A stretch of DNA of 64,000 bases from Pseudomonas antarctica (GCF_900624995.1 NZ_UYXQ01000007.1:62001-126000), one strand, 5' to 3'. Positions 43,464 through 53,480 are shown, numbered from the stretch's first letter. The notes: generated by a model not told the origin, from the sequence alone. A program made the numbers and translations.

Positions 43464-44834
43464 ATGAGTGTTTTTGCCTGCCTGCACGAAGCCCGATCTT
43501 TCCTTGAGCAAAACCCGGACATCGAGCTGTTTGAACTGTTTATTCTCGACAACAACGGCGTGCCACGCGGCAAGTTGCTGCATCGCGATGAACTGCTGGC
43601 GGTGTACGAAAGCGGGCGGCCTTTGCCCAGCACCATTCTCGGCCTGACGATTAAAGGTGATGATGTGGAAAACTCCGGGCTGGTGTGGGAAGTCGGTGAT
43701 ATCGACTGCCGCGCCTACCCAATCAGCGGCAGTTTGCAGCGCATGCCGTGGCGCCTGATCCCGACGGCGGCGGTGCAAGTCAGCATGCACCCCACCGAAG
43801 GCCTGCCCGCCACCGTGGCCGACCCTCGGCAGTTGCTCGCCAAGGTCATCGACGGGCTGAAGGCCGATGGTTATTACCCGGTGATGGCGGCGGAGCTGGA
43901 GTTTTACCTGCTTGACCAGAAGCCCGACAGCAACGGCCGCCCGCAACCGGCGCGGGACGTGGACGGCAATCGCCCGCGTTCGACCCAAGTCTATGGCTTG
44001 CGCGAGCTGGAGCAGATCGAGCCGTTTCTCGCCGACCTCTATAGCGCTTGCAAACTGCAAGGCATCCCGGCGCGCACCGCGATTTCCGAATACGCCCCGG
44101 GCCAGGTGGAAATCACCCTGCAACATCGCGCCGACGCGCTGCAAGCGATGGACGAAGCGGTGCGTTACAAGCGCCTGGTCAAGGGCGTGGCGCACAAGCA
44201 TGGAATGGCGGCGTGTTTCATGGCCAAGCCGTTCGATGACCTGGCGGGCACCGGCATGCACATGCACATCAGCCTGGCCGATGCCGACGGCAATAACCTG
44301 TTCGCCAGCGAGGCTGCCGACGGCACGCCGCTCTTGCGTCAGGCGGTGGCCGGCATGCTCAGTACCTTGCTCGATTCGTTGCTGCTGTTTTGCCCCAACG
44401 CCAACTCCTACCGGCGTTTCCAGACCAACAGTTACGCGCCGCTGGCTGCCACGTGGGGCGTGGACAACCGTACCGTGAGCCTGCGCGTACCTGGTGGACC
44501 GGCGAATTCTCGGCACATTGAACACCGTATTTGCGGCGCCGACGCCAACCCTTACCTGGCCGCTGCGGCGATCCTGGCGGGGATTCATCGAGGCATCCGC
44601 GAACAGCGCGATCCTGGTGCTCCGGTGGAAGGCAACGGTTACGCGCAGGCCAAGGAGTTGCTGCCTACCGACTGGCTTACCACCTTGCGCGCACTTGAAG
44701 GTTCAAGCTGGGCGCGGGATGCGTTTGGCAGTGAGTTCCTCAGTGTGTACCTGGCGGTGAAACGTGCTGAGTATCGCCAGTTCATGGGGGAGGTTGGTGA
44801 GCAGGATTGGCGGTGGTATCTGCATCAGGCTTGA
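43464..44834 (+). CDS. Glutamine synthetase family protein (gamma-glutamylpolyamine synthetase-like)
   Basis: 456 residues from ATG 43464. Catalytic blocks are present: AELEFYLLD, SEYAPGQVEITLQHRADALQ, TGMHMHISLADADGNNLFAS, PNANSYRRFQTNSYAP and RTVSLRVPGGPANSRHIEHR. The adenylylation tyrosine of GlnA is absent. Length and pattern fit PuuA/PauA enzymes that join glutamate to putrescine or other amines. No other puu genes adjoin, so the amine is unknown. The ribosome site is weak; an ATG 12 nt earlier is possible. Confidence 0.87.
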   Translation: MSVFACLHEARSFLEQNPDIELFELFILDNNGVPRGKLLHRDELLAVYESGRPLPSTILGLTIKGDDVENSGLVWEVGDIDCRAYPISGSLQRMPWRLIPTAAVQVSMHPTEGLPATVADPRQLLAKVIDGLKADGYYPVMAAELEFYLLDQKPDSNGRPQPARDVDGNRPRSTQVYGLRELEQIEPFLADLYSACKLQGIPARTAISEYAPGQVEITLQHRADALQAMDEAVRYKRLVKGVAHKHGMAACFMAKPFDDLAGTGMHMHISLADADGNNLFASEAADGTPLLRQAVAGMLSTLLDSLLLFCPNANSYRRFQTNSYAPLAATWGVDNRTVSLRVPGGPANSRHIEHRICGADANPYLAAAAILAGIHRGIREQRDPGAPVEGNGYAQAKELLPTDWLTTLRALEGSSWARDAFGSEFLSVYLAVKRAEYRQFMGEVGEQDWRWYLHQA

Positions 44835-44837
44835 GCC

Positions 44838-44924
44838 ACAGCGGGCTTGCTCGCGAATGCGGTGGTTCAGTTACAAATAAACTGACTGACACACCGCCAT
44901 CGGGAGCAAACCCCCTCCCACAGT
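44838..44924. repeat. REP pair (BIME/REPIN)
   Basis: Two REP cores in opposite directions (CAGCGGGCTTGCTCGCGAA; CGGGAGCAAACCCCCTCCC) with about 40 nt between. Rest of the 44835-45161 gap has no gene. Confidence 0.7.
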
Positions 44925-45161
44925 TTTAACCGAGTACATGTCGGGCTCTTTCAAAAGGGACCCGCTGTACAGAGTGGAGCCCCTCTCAGCCATCACCGAA
45001 ATAACCGATATGGCCCCATCCCACCTGCAACGCCGCCCCGCACTCACATACCCAGCGCGTGCGATTTCAACGCAATCACGGCTTCGACCTTTTTTTCACG
45101 TTGCAGTGGTTAAGCTCTGAATCAAGGTCGTTCACTACCGTTCCCTACACATGAGTCCGTG

Positions 45162-45761
45162 ATGTCGTCACCCACTCCATCCTCTATCGAGACTGAATTC
45201 GCCGAGCGCTGTGACCGTGAGCATGCCAGGGTCTGCGGCGACACGCGCCCACCTGCGCTGCTCAAGCGTTTGGCTGCCTGGCGCGATGAGCGGTTAGTGC
45301 GCCATGCATTGAAAGTCGCCGGTGAACCGGGGCTGATTCTTGACCTGGCCTGTGGCTCCGGCCGGTTCTGGCCGGTGTTGGCCGAACACATCAACCGGGT
45401 GATCCTGGCCTCGGACAACTCTCAGGCCATGCTCGACCATGCGTGCACTCATCACCCGGCGGCGTTGCTCAAGCGTGTCAAGACGTTCCAGGGCTCGGCG
45501 TTTTCCATCGGCTTGTCAGCAAACGCAGTGGATTGCATTTTTTGCCTGGAATTGTTTCGCCATGTACCGAGTAGCGAAGGGCGTTTGGCGTTGCTGAGTG
45601 AGTTTCATCGGGTCAGCCGCGACACGGTGATTGTCTCGGTGAATGCGCAGACGCCCGTTGAAGGCGAATTCCGTCAGGCGGGTTTCAAGGTCTTGAACTA
45701 CCAAGAATTCCTGCCGGGCTCCAAGCTCTGGCGGGTTTACGTTCTGCGTAAGAGAGGCTGA
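45162..45761 (+). CDS. Class I SAM-dependent methyltransferase
   Basis: 199 residues. AdoMet motif I is LILDLACGSGRFWPVLA, motif II region VILASDNSQAMLDHA, and later FSIGLSANAVDCIFCLELFR. Substrate unknown. GTG at 45159 directly precedes ATG 45162; ribosome site weak. Confidence 0.85.
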   Translation: MSSPTPSSIETEFAERCDREHARVCGDTRPPALLKRLAAWRDERLVRHALKVAGEPGLILDLACGSGRFWPVLAEHINRVILASDNSQAMLDHACTHHPAALLKRVKTFQGSAFSIGLSANAVDCIFCLELFRHVPSSEGRLALLSEFHRVSRDTVIVSVNAQTPVEGEFRQAGFKVLNYQEFLPGSKLWRVYVLRKRG

Positions 45762-45882
45762 CTCCCGCCTGTCGGACTATTCTTCATCTCTGTAGGAGTT
45801 TTCATGATGGTGTGTGCACTACGGATGCTCGCAAGGGGCTTTCGCGATATATACTGCGCGCCATTCTTCAAGGGAGAGCCGT

Positions 45883-47016
45883 GTGGCCATCGATATTCAC
45901 TGGATCTGCGACAACGATAGCCTCGGCCAGCACTGCGCCGAATGGCAGCAGTTGCCATTCGTCGCCCTCGACACCGAATTCATGCGGGTCGATACCTTTT
46001 ATCCCATTGCCGGGCTGATCCAGATCGGCGATGGCCTGCGTGCTTACCTGATCGACCCCCTGACCATCGACAACTGGCAACCCTTGGCTGCCTTGCTGGA
46101 GAACCCAGCGGTGATCAAGGTGGTGCACGCCTGCAGTGAAGACCTGGAAGTGTTGCTGCGCCTGACGGGCAGCCTGCCGGTGCCGTTGTTCGACACCCAA
46201 TTGGCGGCGGCTTATTTGAACCTCGGTTTCTCCATGGGCTACTCGCGCCTGGTGCAAGCCGTGTTGGATATCGAGCTGCCCAAGGGTGAGACCCGCTCGG
46301 ACTGGCTGCAGCGGCCATTGTCCGAGACCCAAGTGAGCTACGCGGCCGAAGACGCGGTGCACTTGGCCGAGGTTTACATTCGCCTGCGCCCGCGGCTGTC
46401 AGACGACAAACACGCCTGGGTGCTGGAAGACGGCGCCGAGTTAGTGGCCAACTTGCGTCGCGAGGTCGACCCGTACGAGGTGTATCGCGACGCCAAGCTG
46501 GCGTGGAAGCTGTCCCGCGCCCAGCTCGCCGTGCTGCGTGAATTGTGCGCCTGGCGCGAGCATCAAGCCCGTGCCCGTGACTTGCCACGTAACCGCATTA
46601 TTCGCGAACACGCGTTGTGGCCCCTGGCCAAGTCCCAGCCGGATAACCTCGCCGCTCTGGGTAAAATCGAAGACATGCACCCGCGCACCGTGCGTCAGGA
46701 TGGGCAGTTTCTGCTGGACTTGATCAAACGTGCCGGCAGCGTACCGATGGACCAATGGCCACCTGCCGTGGCTGAGCCGCTGCCGGTGGACGCCGCCACG
46801 CTGATCAAGCAACTGCGCGCCCTGGGCCAGGCCGAAGCCGAACGCCTGGACATGGCGCCGGAACTGATGCTGCGCAAGAAAACCCTTGAAGCCCTGGTTA
46901 AAAGTGGCTACCCCGATGGGCCCTATAAATTGCCAGACTCGCTGCGTGGCTGGCGCCGCGAGTTGATGGGCCAAGCGCTGCTTGACAGCCTGGCCACTGC
47001 CGGAGAACAGCCTTGA
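45883..47016 (+). CDS. rnd: Ribonuclease D
   Basis: 377 residues from GTG 45883, with AGGGAGAG 4 nt upstream. The DEDDy 3'-5' exonuclease domain (residues 1-170) shows [28 protein letters not shown] and [15 protein letters not shown]; an HRDC domain follows ([38 protein letters not shown]). RNase D trims tRNA 3' ends. The stop overlaps the YcgL start. Confidence 0.94.
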   Translation: MAIDIHWICDNDSLGQHCAEWQQLPFVALDTEFMRVDTFYPIAGLIQIGDGLRAYLIDPLTIDNWQPLAALLENPAVIKVVHACSEDLEVLLRLTGSLPVPLFDTQLAAAYLNLGFSMGYSRLVQAVLDIELPKGETRSDWLQRPLSETQVSYAAEDAVHLAEVYIRLRPRLSDDKHAWVLEDGAELVANLRREVDPYEVYRDAKLAWKLSRAQLAVLRELCAWREHQARARDLPRNRIIREHALWPLAKSQPDNLAALGKIEDMHPRTVRQDGQFLLDLIKRAGSVPMDQWPPAVAEPLPVDAATLIKQLRALGQAEAERLDMAPELMLRKKTLEALVKSGYPDGPYKLPDSLRGWRRELMGQALLDSLATAGEQP

Positions 47017-47306
47017 AACGTATTTGCTCCATCTATCGCAGCTTGAAAAAAGACGGAATGTACCTCTACGTGCTGAAAAGCGATGCGTTGGAGCGTGTGC
47101 CGGAACCGTTGATGGAAGCCTTCGGCAAGGCGCATCTGGCCTTCGAGATGATACTGACCCCGGAGCGCAAGCTCTCCCGCGAGGACATCACCGTGGTCCT
47201 TGAGAACCTCGATAAGCAGGGCTACCACCTGCAAATGCCGCCCGCCGAGGATGAGTACATCGAACACTTGCCCGAAGAGCTGCTGCGACGCAACGACCCA
47301 ATGTGA
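47013..47306 (+). CDS. YcgL domain protein
   Basis: 97 residues, family length. [20 protein letters not shown] and the end [16 protein letters not shown] define YcgL (DUF709), a small fold of unknown role usually next to rnd. The start is TTG overlapping the rnd stop (TTGA), implying coupled translation. Confidence 0.92.
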   Translation: MKRICSIYRSLKKDGMYLYVLKSDALERVPEPLMEAFGKAHLAFEMILTPERKLSREDITVVLENLDKQGYHLQMPPAEDEYIEHLPEELLRRNDPM

Positions 47307-47413
47307 TCGGTCAGTGCCCTGTGCAGGGCACATTCTTCAATGCAAACGTATAAGTGGGTGGTGGCCGTAAGGATGCGGGCGGCTGTCTGCAGTGTTTTTG
47401 AAAGGTTTGAACC

Positions 47414-48346
47414 ATGCGTGTTCTGATTGCTGAACAGGATTACCCGCTCTACGCCCAATTACTCAGTGACGCGGCACCGGACGTCGAGGTGCTGACCAGC
47501 GGCGACTCGGCCGAACTGTCGCGCCTGGCCGCCGATTGCCCGGTATGGCTGGGCCAGCCGGACCTGCTGGGCACGTTGTTGCGCCAGGGGCACCAACCGC
47601 AATGGCTGCAATCGACTTGGGCCGGTGTCACACCGCTGCTGGCCGAGGGCTTGCCCCGCGATTATCGCCTGACCCGTGCGGTCGGCATTTTTGGCCAAGT
47701 CATGGCCGAATTTGTGCTCACCTACATGCTCGGTCACGAGCGCGAAGTGCTCGCGCGCCTGGTCAGCCAAGTCGAACGCAAATGGGATAACCGCATGGGC
47801 CAGAGCCTGGCGGGGCGTAAGGCGCTGATCGTCGGCACCGGCGATATCGGCCAGAGTGTTGCCGAGTTCCTGCTGCCGTTTGGCGTCACGTTGTACGGCA
47901 TCGCCAGCACTGCGCGTGAGCAGGCGCCGTTTATCGAAGTGGCCGGGCTGGACCAATTGGGCCGTCTGGTGGGCGAGGTGGATTACGTCATCAACCTGCT
48001 GCCCAACACGCCAAACACCCATGACCTGTACAACGCGGCGTTGTTCAAGCAATTCAAACCGACCGGGTTGTTTATCAATGTCGGGCGCGGCGTGGCTGTG
48101 GTCGATGCCGATTTGGTCTGGGCCTTGAAAGAAGGGCACCTGGCCGGTGCGGTGATCGATGTGTGCCGCCAGGAACCGCTGCCGCAACGCCATCCGTTCT
48201 GGACCGCCTGGGGGCTACTGTTGACCGGGCACAGCTCTGCGCCGACCTCGCCGAGCATGATGGTGGAGTTGTTTGTGCATAACCTGCGGGCTTATCAGGC
48301 CAAGGAAGCATTGCGCGGCGAAGTGGATTTCGAGCGCGGTTATTAA
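47414..48346 (+). CDS. D-2-hydroxyacid dehydrogenase (glyoxylate/hydroxypyruvate reductase type)
   Basis: 310 residues. NAD(P)-binding GTGDIGQSVAEFLLPFG, the VGRGVAVVDADLVWALK block with the substrate arginine region, and the catalytic histidine in LLTGHSSAPTSP. Acts on small 2-oxoacids such as glyoxylate; exact substrate unknown. AAAGG precedes the ATG. Confidence 0.9.
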   Translation: MRVLIAEQDYPLYAQLLSDAAPDVEVLTSGDSAELSRLAADCPVWLGQPDLLGTLLRQGHQPQWLQSTWAGVTPLLAEGLPRDYRLTRAVGIFGQVMAEFVLTYMLGHEREVLARLVSQVERKWDNRMGQSLAGRKALIVGTGDIGQSVAEFLLPFGVTLYGIASTAREQAPFIEVAGLDQLGRLVGEVDYVINLLPNTPNTHDLYNAALFKQFKPTGLFINVGRGVAVVDADLVWALKEGHLAGAVIDVCRQEPLPQRHPFWTAWGLLLTGHSSAPTSPSMMVELFVHNLRAYQAKEALRGEVDFERGY

Positions 48347-48431
48347 TGTGGGGCTTGCCCGCGATGACGGTGTATCAGCCTGCCATGCAGTGACTGGCCC
48401 ACAGCTATCGCGGGCAAGCCCGCTCCCACAG
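48347..48431. repeat. REP pair
   Basis: GTGGGGCTTGCCCGCGATGA and CTATCGCGGGCAAGCCCGCT facing each other, then CCCACAGGG. Between convergent genes; may terminate both. Confidence 0.7.
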
Positions 48432-48446
48432 GGATTTCAGTAAGGG

Positions 48447-49031
48447 TTACAGGCTGAAGTCACCTTCCGACACCAGCTCGCTCAGCGGCTTGCGCGGGCT
48501 TGGCGCCTCACGCCCTTGCAGGTACTCCGGCAAGCTCGACTTGTCGCCCAGCTTGCCCACGGCCACCGCCGCGTGCAGTGCATAACCGGCTGGAATCTTC
48601 AGCTCTTTGCGGGTCAGTTCCTGATCGAAACCGGCCATGCCGTGAGTATGCCAGCCGCTGAGACTGGCCTGCAGTGCCAGGTGGCCCCAGGCCGAGCCGG
48701 TGTCGAAGGTGTGCCACAGCGCCGGGGTTTCTTCAGTGGCGCCGGGGGCGGTGAAGTCGGTTTTCGAGGCGATGATCACCAACGCCGAGGCGTGTTGCGC
48801 CCAACCGCGGTTGAACTCATTCAGCAAGCCCAGGAAACGTTCCCAGTCCGGCGTGTCCCGGCGCGCGTAGAGAAACCGCCACGGCTGCGAGTTGTAGGCC
48901 GATGGTGCCCAGCGTGCGGCTTCGAAGAAACTCAGCAGGGTGTCCTGCGGGATGCTTTCGCCGGTGAAGGCGCGGGGCGACCAGCGCTCGGTGAACTGAG
49001 TGTGAATCGGGTAATCGGCAACGCGTGTCAT
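48447..49031 (-). CDS. Nitroreductase family protein
   Basis: 194 residues from ATG 49031 (AGGAAC upstream). FMN-binding pattern ERWSPRAFTGESIPQDTLLS, AARWAPSAYNSQPWRFLYAR and AWGHLALQASLSGWHTHGMA. Reduces quinones or nitro groups with NAD(P)H; physiological substrate unknown. Confidence 0.9.
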   Translation of the reverse strand: MTRVADYPIHTQFTERWSPRAFTGESIPQDTLLSFFEAARWAPSAYNSQPWRFLYARRDTPDWERFLGLLNEFNRGWAQHASALVIIASKTDFTAPGATEETPALWHTFDTGSAWGHLALQASLSGWHTHGMAGFDQELTRKELKIPAGYALHAAVAVGKLGDKSSLPEYLQGREAPSPRKPLSELVSEGDFSL

Positions 49032-49184
49032 GGGCAGTTCCTGATCGTCAATTTGGCGCTCAAAGCTACTGCGCGCCCACCAGACTGACAAGTGATGTTA
49101 CACCGCCAGTCGCAAGCGCTTGGCCCCAACGGCCTTGGGCACTAGACTGACGGCCTTTTCACCTACCGATACTGATGCAGAGCC

Positions 49185-49634
49185 ATGGCCGCCAAAGTCG
49201 AACCTTTCTGGATACGCAAAACCCTTGAACACCTCGACCAGGAGGAATGGGAGTCGTTGTGCGACGGCTGCGGCCTGTGCTGCTTGCAGAAGCTCGAGGA
49301 TGAGGACGACAACAGCGTCTATTACACACGTATTGCCTGCAAACTGCTCGACCTGAAAACCTGCCAGTGCACCGACTACCCCAACCGCCGCGCGTCGGTG
49401 CCTGACTGCATCCAGCTCACGCCGGGCCAGGCCGACCAGTTCAAATGGCTGCCGCCCACCTGCGGCTACCGCCTGGTCAGCGAACGCAAGGACTTGCCGC
49501 TGTGGCATCACCTGGTCTGTGGCGACCGCGATGCTGTGCATCACGAACGCATTTCCCAGTCCGGCCGCATGCTCGCCGAAGGCAGCGTGCCCGAAGATGA
49601 CTGGGAGGATCACCTGATCTTCCGCGCGGGCTGA
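49185..49634 (+). CDS. YcgN-type cysteine-cluster protein
   Basis: 149 residues, family length. [30 protein letters not shown] and PDC supply eight or so conserved cysteines of the Fe-S or zinc cluster family UPF0260. Role unknown. Followed 14 nt later by the M61-like gene. Confidence 0.93.
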   Translation: MAAKVEPFWIRKTLEHLDQEEWESLCDGCGLCCLQKLEDEDDNSVYYTRIACKLLDLKTCQCTDYPNRRASVPDCIQLTPGQADQFKWLPPTCGYRLVSERKDLPLWHHLVCGDRDAVHHERISQSGRMLAEGSVPEDDWEDHLIFRAG

Positions 49635-49647
49635 AATAGGAGTGTGT

Positions 49648-50868
49648 ATGACGGTGGCAACCAAGCTGGCAGCCTCTTTCGTGCTGCTGGCGCTGAGCCT
49701 GCCTGCGTGGTGCGCGAAGAAAGTCGACCTCGACTATCACGTCAAGCTACTGCCCCAAAGTGATCAGGCCGAGGTGCGTGTGATCCTGTCCCATGGCTCG
49801 GCGGTGCGCAGCCTGAATTTCGACCTGGGCCGTGATGGTGACTACAGCGACTTCAAGGCCGATGGCCAGTGGAAGATCAACGGTAACCGTGGCCTGTGGC
49901 AGCCCAGTGCTGACAAGGCCAGCCTGAGCTACCGCGTACGGCTAACCCACGCACGTAAACCCGGAATGTATGACGCGCGGATGACGCCAAGTTGGGCAGT
50001 GTTTCGCGGTGAGGACCTGGTGCCAGCGGCGCGGCTCGACCAGCAGGACGGCGTAGAACTGGTCTCGCGCCTGATATTCGAACTGCCGGCAGGCTGGAAA
50101 AGCATCGAAACCGCCTGGCCACGTATCGGCAAGAATAAATTCCGTATCGACAACGTGTCCCGCCTGTTCGACCGACCCACCGGCTGGATGCTCGCCGGCA
50201 CGCTGGGCAGCCGCCGCGTGCGCCTGGGCGAAACCGACGTTACCGTGGCCTCGCCCAAGGGCCAGGCTATGCGGCGCATGGATGTGCTTACCGTGCTGAC
50301 GTTCGTCTGGCCGCAGGTGGCGGCGGCGTTCCCTCGTCACCCGGCCAAGCTGCTAGTGGTGGGGGCCAGTGACCCGATGCGCCGTGGCGCGTTCTCGGCG
50401 CGTGACTCGATCTACCTCAATAGCCGCACTCCGTTGGTCAGCGAAAACGGCAGCAGCCCGTTGATTCGCGAAGTGGTGCAGGCCATCGGCCGCTTCAATG
50501 ACCATGATACGAGTGACTGGATCAGCGAAGGGCTTGGCGAGTATTACGCCGTCGAGTTGCTACGACGTGCGGGTGGCATCACCGATGAACGGTATGCGGC
50601 AATCCAGGCGCGATTGAGCAAGGAGGGCAAAGAGGTAACCACGCTGCGTGGCGATCACGTCAACGGGGCGACAGTGGCTCGGGCGGTGGTGGTGCTGCAG
50701 GAGCTGGATCGCGAAATTCGCGTGAAGACTCACAACAAGCGTTCGTTGGATGACCTCGCGCAGGCGGTCATGCGCGCGAACAGCATCACCACTGCGGAGT
50801 TTGTGCAGTTGGCCGAGAGTGTGATCGGCGAGTCGTCGGTGGTGCTGGAGAGTAAATTACTGCGCTGA
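49648..50868 (+). CDS. Exported M61-like protein lacking the metallopeptidase motif
   Basis: 406 residues from ATG 49648, AGGAG 6 nt upstream. Signal peptide ends AWCA. An N-terminal beta domain (DYHVKLLPQSDQAEVRVILS) and C-terminal helical domain resemble M61 glycyl aminopeptidases. Where HExxH is expected the sequence reads LIREVVQAIGRF, while the later SEGLGEYYAVELL keeps the downstream 'EGxxxYY' feature. Probably a non-enzymatic relative. Confidence 0.75.
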   Translation: MTVATKLAASFVLLALSLPAWCAKKVDLDYHVKLLPQSDQAEVRVILSHGSAVRSLNFDLGRDGDYSDFKADGQWKINGNRGLWQPSADKASLSYRVRLTHARKPGMYDARMTPSWAVFRGEDLVPAARLDQQDGVELVSRLIFELPAGWKSIETAWPRIGKNKFRIDNVSRLFDRPTGWMLAGTLGSRRVRLGETDVTVASPKGQAMRRMDVLTVLTFVWPQVAAAFPRHPAKLLVVGASDPMRRGAFSARDSIYLNSRTPLVSENGSSPLIREVVQAIGRFNDHDTSDWISEGLGEYYAVELLRRAGGITDERYAAIQARLSKEGKEVTTLRGDHVNGATVARAVVVLQELDREIRVKTHNKRSLDDLAQAVMRANSITTAEFVQLAESVIGESSVVLESKLLR

Positions 50869-50892
50869 TCCCGAGCCATAAATGGCTCGACA

Positions 50893-50982
50893 TGTGGGAG
50901 GGGGCTTGCTCGCGAAAGCGCAGTATCAGTCACTGCAATTGTTGACTGACCCACCGCTATCGGGGGAAAGCCCCCTCCCGCC
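50893..50982. repeat. REP pair
   Basis: TGTGGGAGGGGGCTTGCTCG and TATCGGGGGAAAGCCCCCTC in opposite orientation about 50 nt apart. Confidence 0.7.
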
Positions 50983-51012
50983 TTTAGATCTGCGTAGAAC
51001 TGGAGATCGGAG

Positions 51013-51363
51013 TTAGCCCCTCGTTTTAGTGGCCTTCTCAGCCGCCACTTCAGCCTTGGTTTTGAGGCTTTTCAGCTCTTCGCCAGCGCGTTCGATCTTC
51101 GTGCGCACACTGTTCATTTCCTGGCGGCCCTGCTCCAGCTTGTCTTTGAGCGAGCTGTGCCCGGTCACACCACGTACCAGCGCCACACCACCAATCGCCA
51201 CCTGGATCAGCCCGAAGATCCCGCCACGACGCAGGCCTTTGCCGACCATCATCACGCCGCCGGCCACCGAGCCGATGCGCTCCCAGCCGTGCACGTTTTG
51301 CGTGGGCTGGGTTTCAAAGGGTGTGTGTTCGATGATAGGTCGCAGGATTTTGCTGTCGCTCAT
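51013..51363 (-). CDS. DUF2892-type small membrane protein with coiled tail
   Basis: 116 residues. Two short hydrophobic hairpin helices (RIGSVAGGVMMVGKGLRRGG, IFGLIQVAIGGVALVRGVTG) match the DUF2892/YgaP membrane unit. The C-terminus is a charged probable coiled coil (KLEQGRQEMNSVRTKIERAG). Function unknown. Confidence 0.78.
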   Translation of the reverse strand: MSDSKILRPIIEHTPFETQPTQNVHGWERIGSVAGGVMMVGKGLRRGGIFGLIQVAIGGVALVRGVTGHSSLKDKLEQGRQEMNSVRTKIERAGEELKSLKTKAEVAAEKATKTRG

Positions 51364-51431
51364 GATCTGTCTCCAACAAGGGCAAGTGATAAGTAGCTGA
51401 CTGTTTGCGGGTGCTGGATGTTCCCGAAAAA

Positions 51432-51899
51432 TCAGTACTTGGGGCCCGAACGGGTGTTGTTGCCCTTGGCCATTCGGTCGTAAAGCACAACGTTGACGGT
51501 GGCGGCGAGGTTCATGCAGCCGGTGGTCGGTATGTACACCACGTCCTCACACCAGTCGCGAATCTCTTTATCCAGCGAGCCGTCTTCGGGGCCAAAGATA
51601 TACAGCGCGCGGTCCGGGTGAGTGTATTCGGGCAGCGGGCGGGCGCCCTCGACCAGTTCCACGGCGACCGGGATGCAGCCCAGCGGCAGGATCTTTTTCA
51701 GGTCATCAATGCCGATCAGCGGAATGTCGTGATGGACTTTCTTGGTGTCGGTGATGAAATCCCGGGCGCGCTCGTAACGCACGCCGGTGTAAAACACCGA
51801 GGCCACGCCGTAGCAGCCGGCGGCACGCATCACCGAGCCAACGTTTTCGGGGGATTTGGGGTTATACAGACCGATGCAACTGTAGCGTTTATTGCCCAC
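51432..51899 (-). CDS. SPOUT (TrmH/SpoU) RNA methyltransferase
   Basis: 155 residues with GTG start. Knot motifs are YNPKSPENVGSVMRAAGCYG, LYIFGPEDGSLDKEI and VYIPTTGCMNLAATVNVVLY. Probably 2'-O-methylates a tRNA or rRNA ribose; which site is unknown. Confidence 0.9.
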   Translation of the reverse strand: MGNKRYSCIGLYNPKSPENVGSVMRAAGCYGVASVFYTGVRYERARDFITDTKKVHHDIPLIGIDDLKKILPLGCIPVAVELVEGARPLPEYTHPDRALYIFGPEDGSLDKEIRDWCEDVVYIPTTGCMNLAATVNVVLYDRMAKGNNTRSGPKY

Positions 51900-52033
51900 G
51901 AGGAAGGGTGCCTTGGAGAAAAGCTGCGATTATACGAGGATTGGTCGGGCTGCGGTCGGTATCAAGAGGTGTGATGCAATCTTGTCGCGAGGGAACAAGC
52001 GCCCTCGCTACAAAAAGCCCCGCAAGCCAGGCT

Positions 52034-52408
52034 TCAGTCGTCCTTCTTCATCAACCCCGCCAACGCCGCAAACGGGTTGTGCGTCGCCTTGGCAATCGTC
52101 GGGCTGCTGGTGGAGCCTTCGCCGAAGTACTGCTGGTCGGTGTAGCGCGAGTGTTCGTTGTCGTGGCAGTACAGGCACAGCAACTCCCAGTTGGAGCCGT
52201 CCTGAGGGTTGTCATCATGGTTGTGGTTGCGATGGTGTACGGTCAGTTCGCTCAAGCGTTTTCCGGCGAACTCACGGGCGCAACGGCCACACACGTGCGG
52301 GTACATTTTCAAGGCTTTGTCGCGGTAGCCCATTTCCAGGTCGCGCTGGGCATCGGCGAGGATGCGGTCCAGCTTGGCGGTGTGGGAGGGCGGGTTGGTC
52401 GAGCTCAT
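52034..52408 (-). CDS. yajD: YajD family HNH nuclease
   Basis: 124 residues from ATG 52408 (an ATG sits 3 nt before it), AGGAG upstream. HNH core with zinc cysteines: YPHVCGRCAREF, SELTVHHRNHNHDDNPQDGS, NWELLCLYCHDNEH. Target unknown. The tail ATHNPFAALAGLMKK is typical of the family. Confidence 0.92.
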   Translation of the reverse strand: MSSTNPPSHTAKLDRILADAQRDLEMGYRDKALKMYPHVCGRCAREFAGKRLSELTVHHRNHNHDDNPQDGSNWELLCLYCHDNEHSRYTDQQYFGEGSTSSPTIAKATHNPFAALAGLMKKDD

Positions 52409-52559
52409 CATGGCTCCTGGCTATTTGGTGGGTCACGGATAACATAGATTCTAGCCGCTCGCGCTGTAAAACACCGCTGGCTTTTTCAGCAACGCTACAG
52501 CCTGGCAGCGGCAATCGTTTGTAGTATCGGCTCACGCCATTCACCGGGATCTGAAATTT

Positions 52560-53480
52560 ATGCGTCTGCACACATGGACCGTTGCACTCCTGCTCTGCGC
52601 CTTGACGGCTCAAGCCCATGCGTTCTCCACGCCCAAACCCGGCCAGGTGATCGAGGTGTCCCTTGAACAACTGCACCCGACTCAGGCCGTGGTGGGGTTC
52701 GACCAGATTGACTACAGCCTGGGGCTGTTCGCCGACAAGCCCGCCAAGGTGTTCGACGAGTACTGTGAAACCAACGGGCAGGGCGCCGCCGACAACGTAC
52801 CCAAAAAGGCCGACTTGCACCAACCGGCGAGCTTCACCTGCAAGGACCCGGTGGGCACTCACCCCGAGGACATGAAAACCGTGGTGGTCGGCCCCGCAGG
52901 CCAGCTGTACCTGACCGACGGTCACCACAGCTTCACCACCTTGTGGGAAGTGCCCGGCGGTGGCCCTCAGTTGAAAATGTGGGTCAAGGTGACCGACGAT
53001 TTCAGCAACAGCCCTGACCTGGCCACGTTCTGGCAACGCATGGAGGCTGCCCGCAAAGTCTGGCTCAAGGACAACCAGGGCCACACCCTGCCACCTGCAC
53101 AGTTGCCGGCGCACTTGGGCTTTAAGAGCTTGCAGGACGACACTTTCCGCAGCCTGGTGTATTTCACGCGCAAGGCCGCCTACGGCAAGCCGGACGATGG
53201 CGCGATCGCACCGGAATTCCTGGAGTTTTACTGGGGCAACTGGCTGCGCACGCAAATTGATTTGAGCGCTTTCAACCTGAACAAGAAGGGCGGCTACAAG
53301 GACGCAATTGAAGCCGTGGCCAAGCGCATGGTCAGCCTGGCACCGGGCTCACAGGTCGGTGACAGCGGTTTTACCGCCCATCAATTGGGCGGCATGACCA
53401 CGCTTGACCAACGTGAGCTGGAAAAGACCTTCGACAAAAAAGTGCCGTACTTGATTGATTACCGCAAAGCCCGTAACTGA
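52560..53480 (+). CDS. Exported ParB/sulfiredoxin-like protein
   Basis: 306 residues with signal peptide (VALLLCALTAQAHA). The mature protein has the ParB/Srx N-terminal fold: IEVSLEQLHPTQAVVGFDQI, a cysteine, then the 'LTDGHHSFTTLWEVPGG' motif in place of the usual DGxHR. Similar periplasmic proteins are annotated as ParB-like nucleases, without proof of activity. It cannot act on chromosomal DNA from the periplasm. Confidence 0.82.
   Translation: MRLHTWTVALLLCALTAQAHAFSTPKPGQVIEVSLEQLHPTQAVVGFDQIDYSLGLFADKPAKVFDEYCETNGQGAADNVPKKADLHQPASFTCKDPVGTHPEDMKTVVVGPAGQLYLTDGHHSFTTLWEVPGGGPQLKMWVKVTDDFSNSPDLATFWQRMEAARKVWLKDNQGHTLPPAQLPAHLGFKSLQDDTFRSLVYFTRKAAYGKPDDGAIAPEFLEFYWGNWLRTQIDLSAFNLNKKGGYKDAIEAVAKRMVSLAPGSQVGDSGFTAHQLGGMTTLDQRELEKTFDKKVPYLIDYRKARN

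Noticed and set aside
43371..44588. 405-codon minus-strand frame opposite the glutamine-synthetase gene
   Set aside because: Shadow; arginine- and histidine-rich with no domain.
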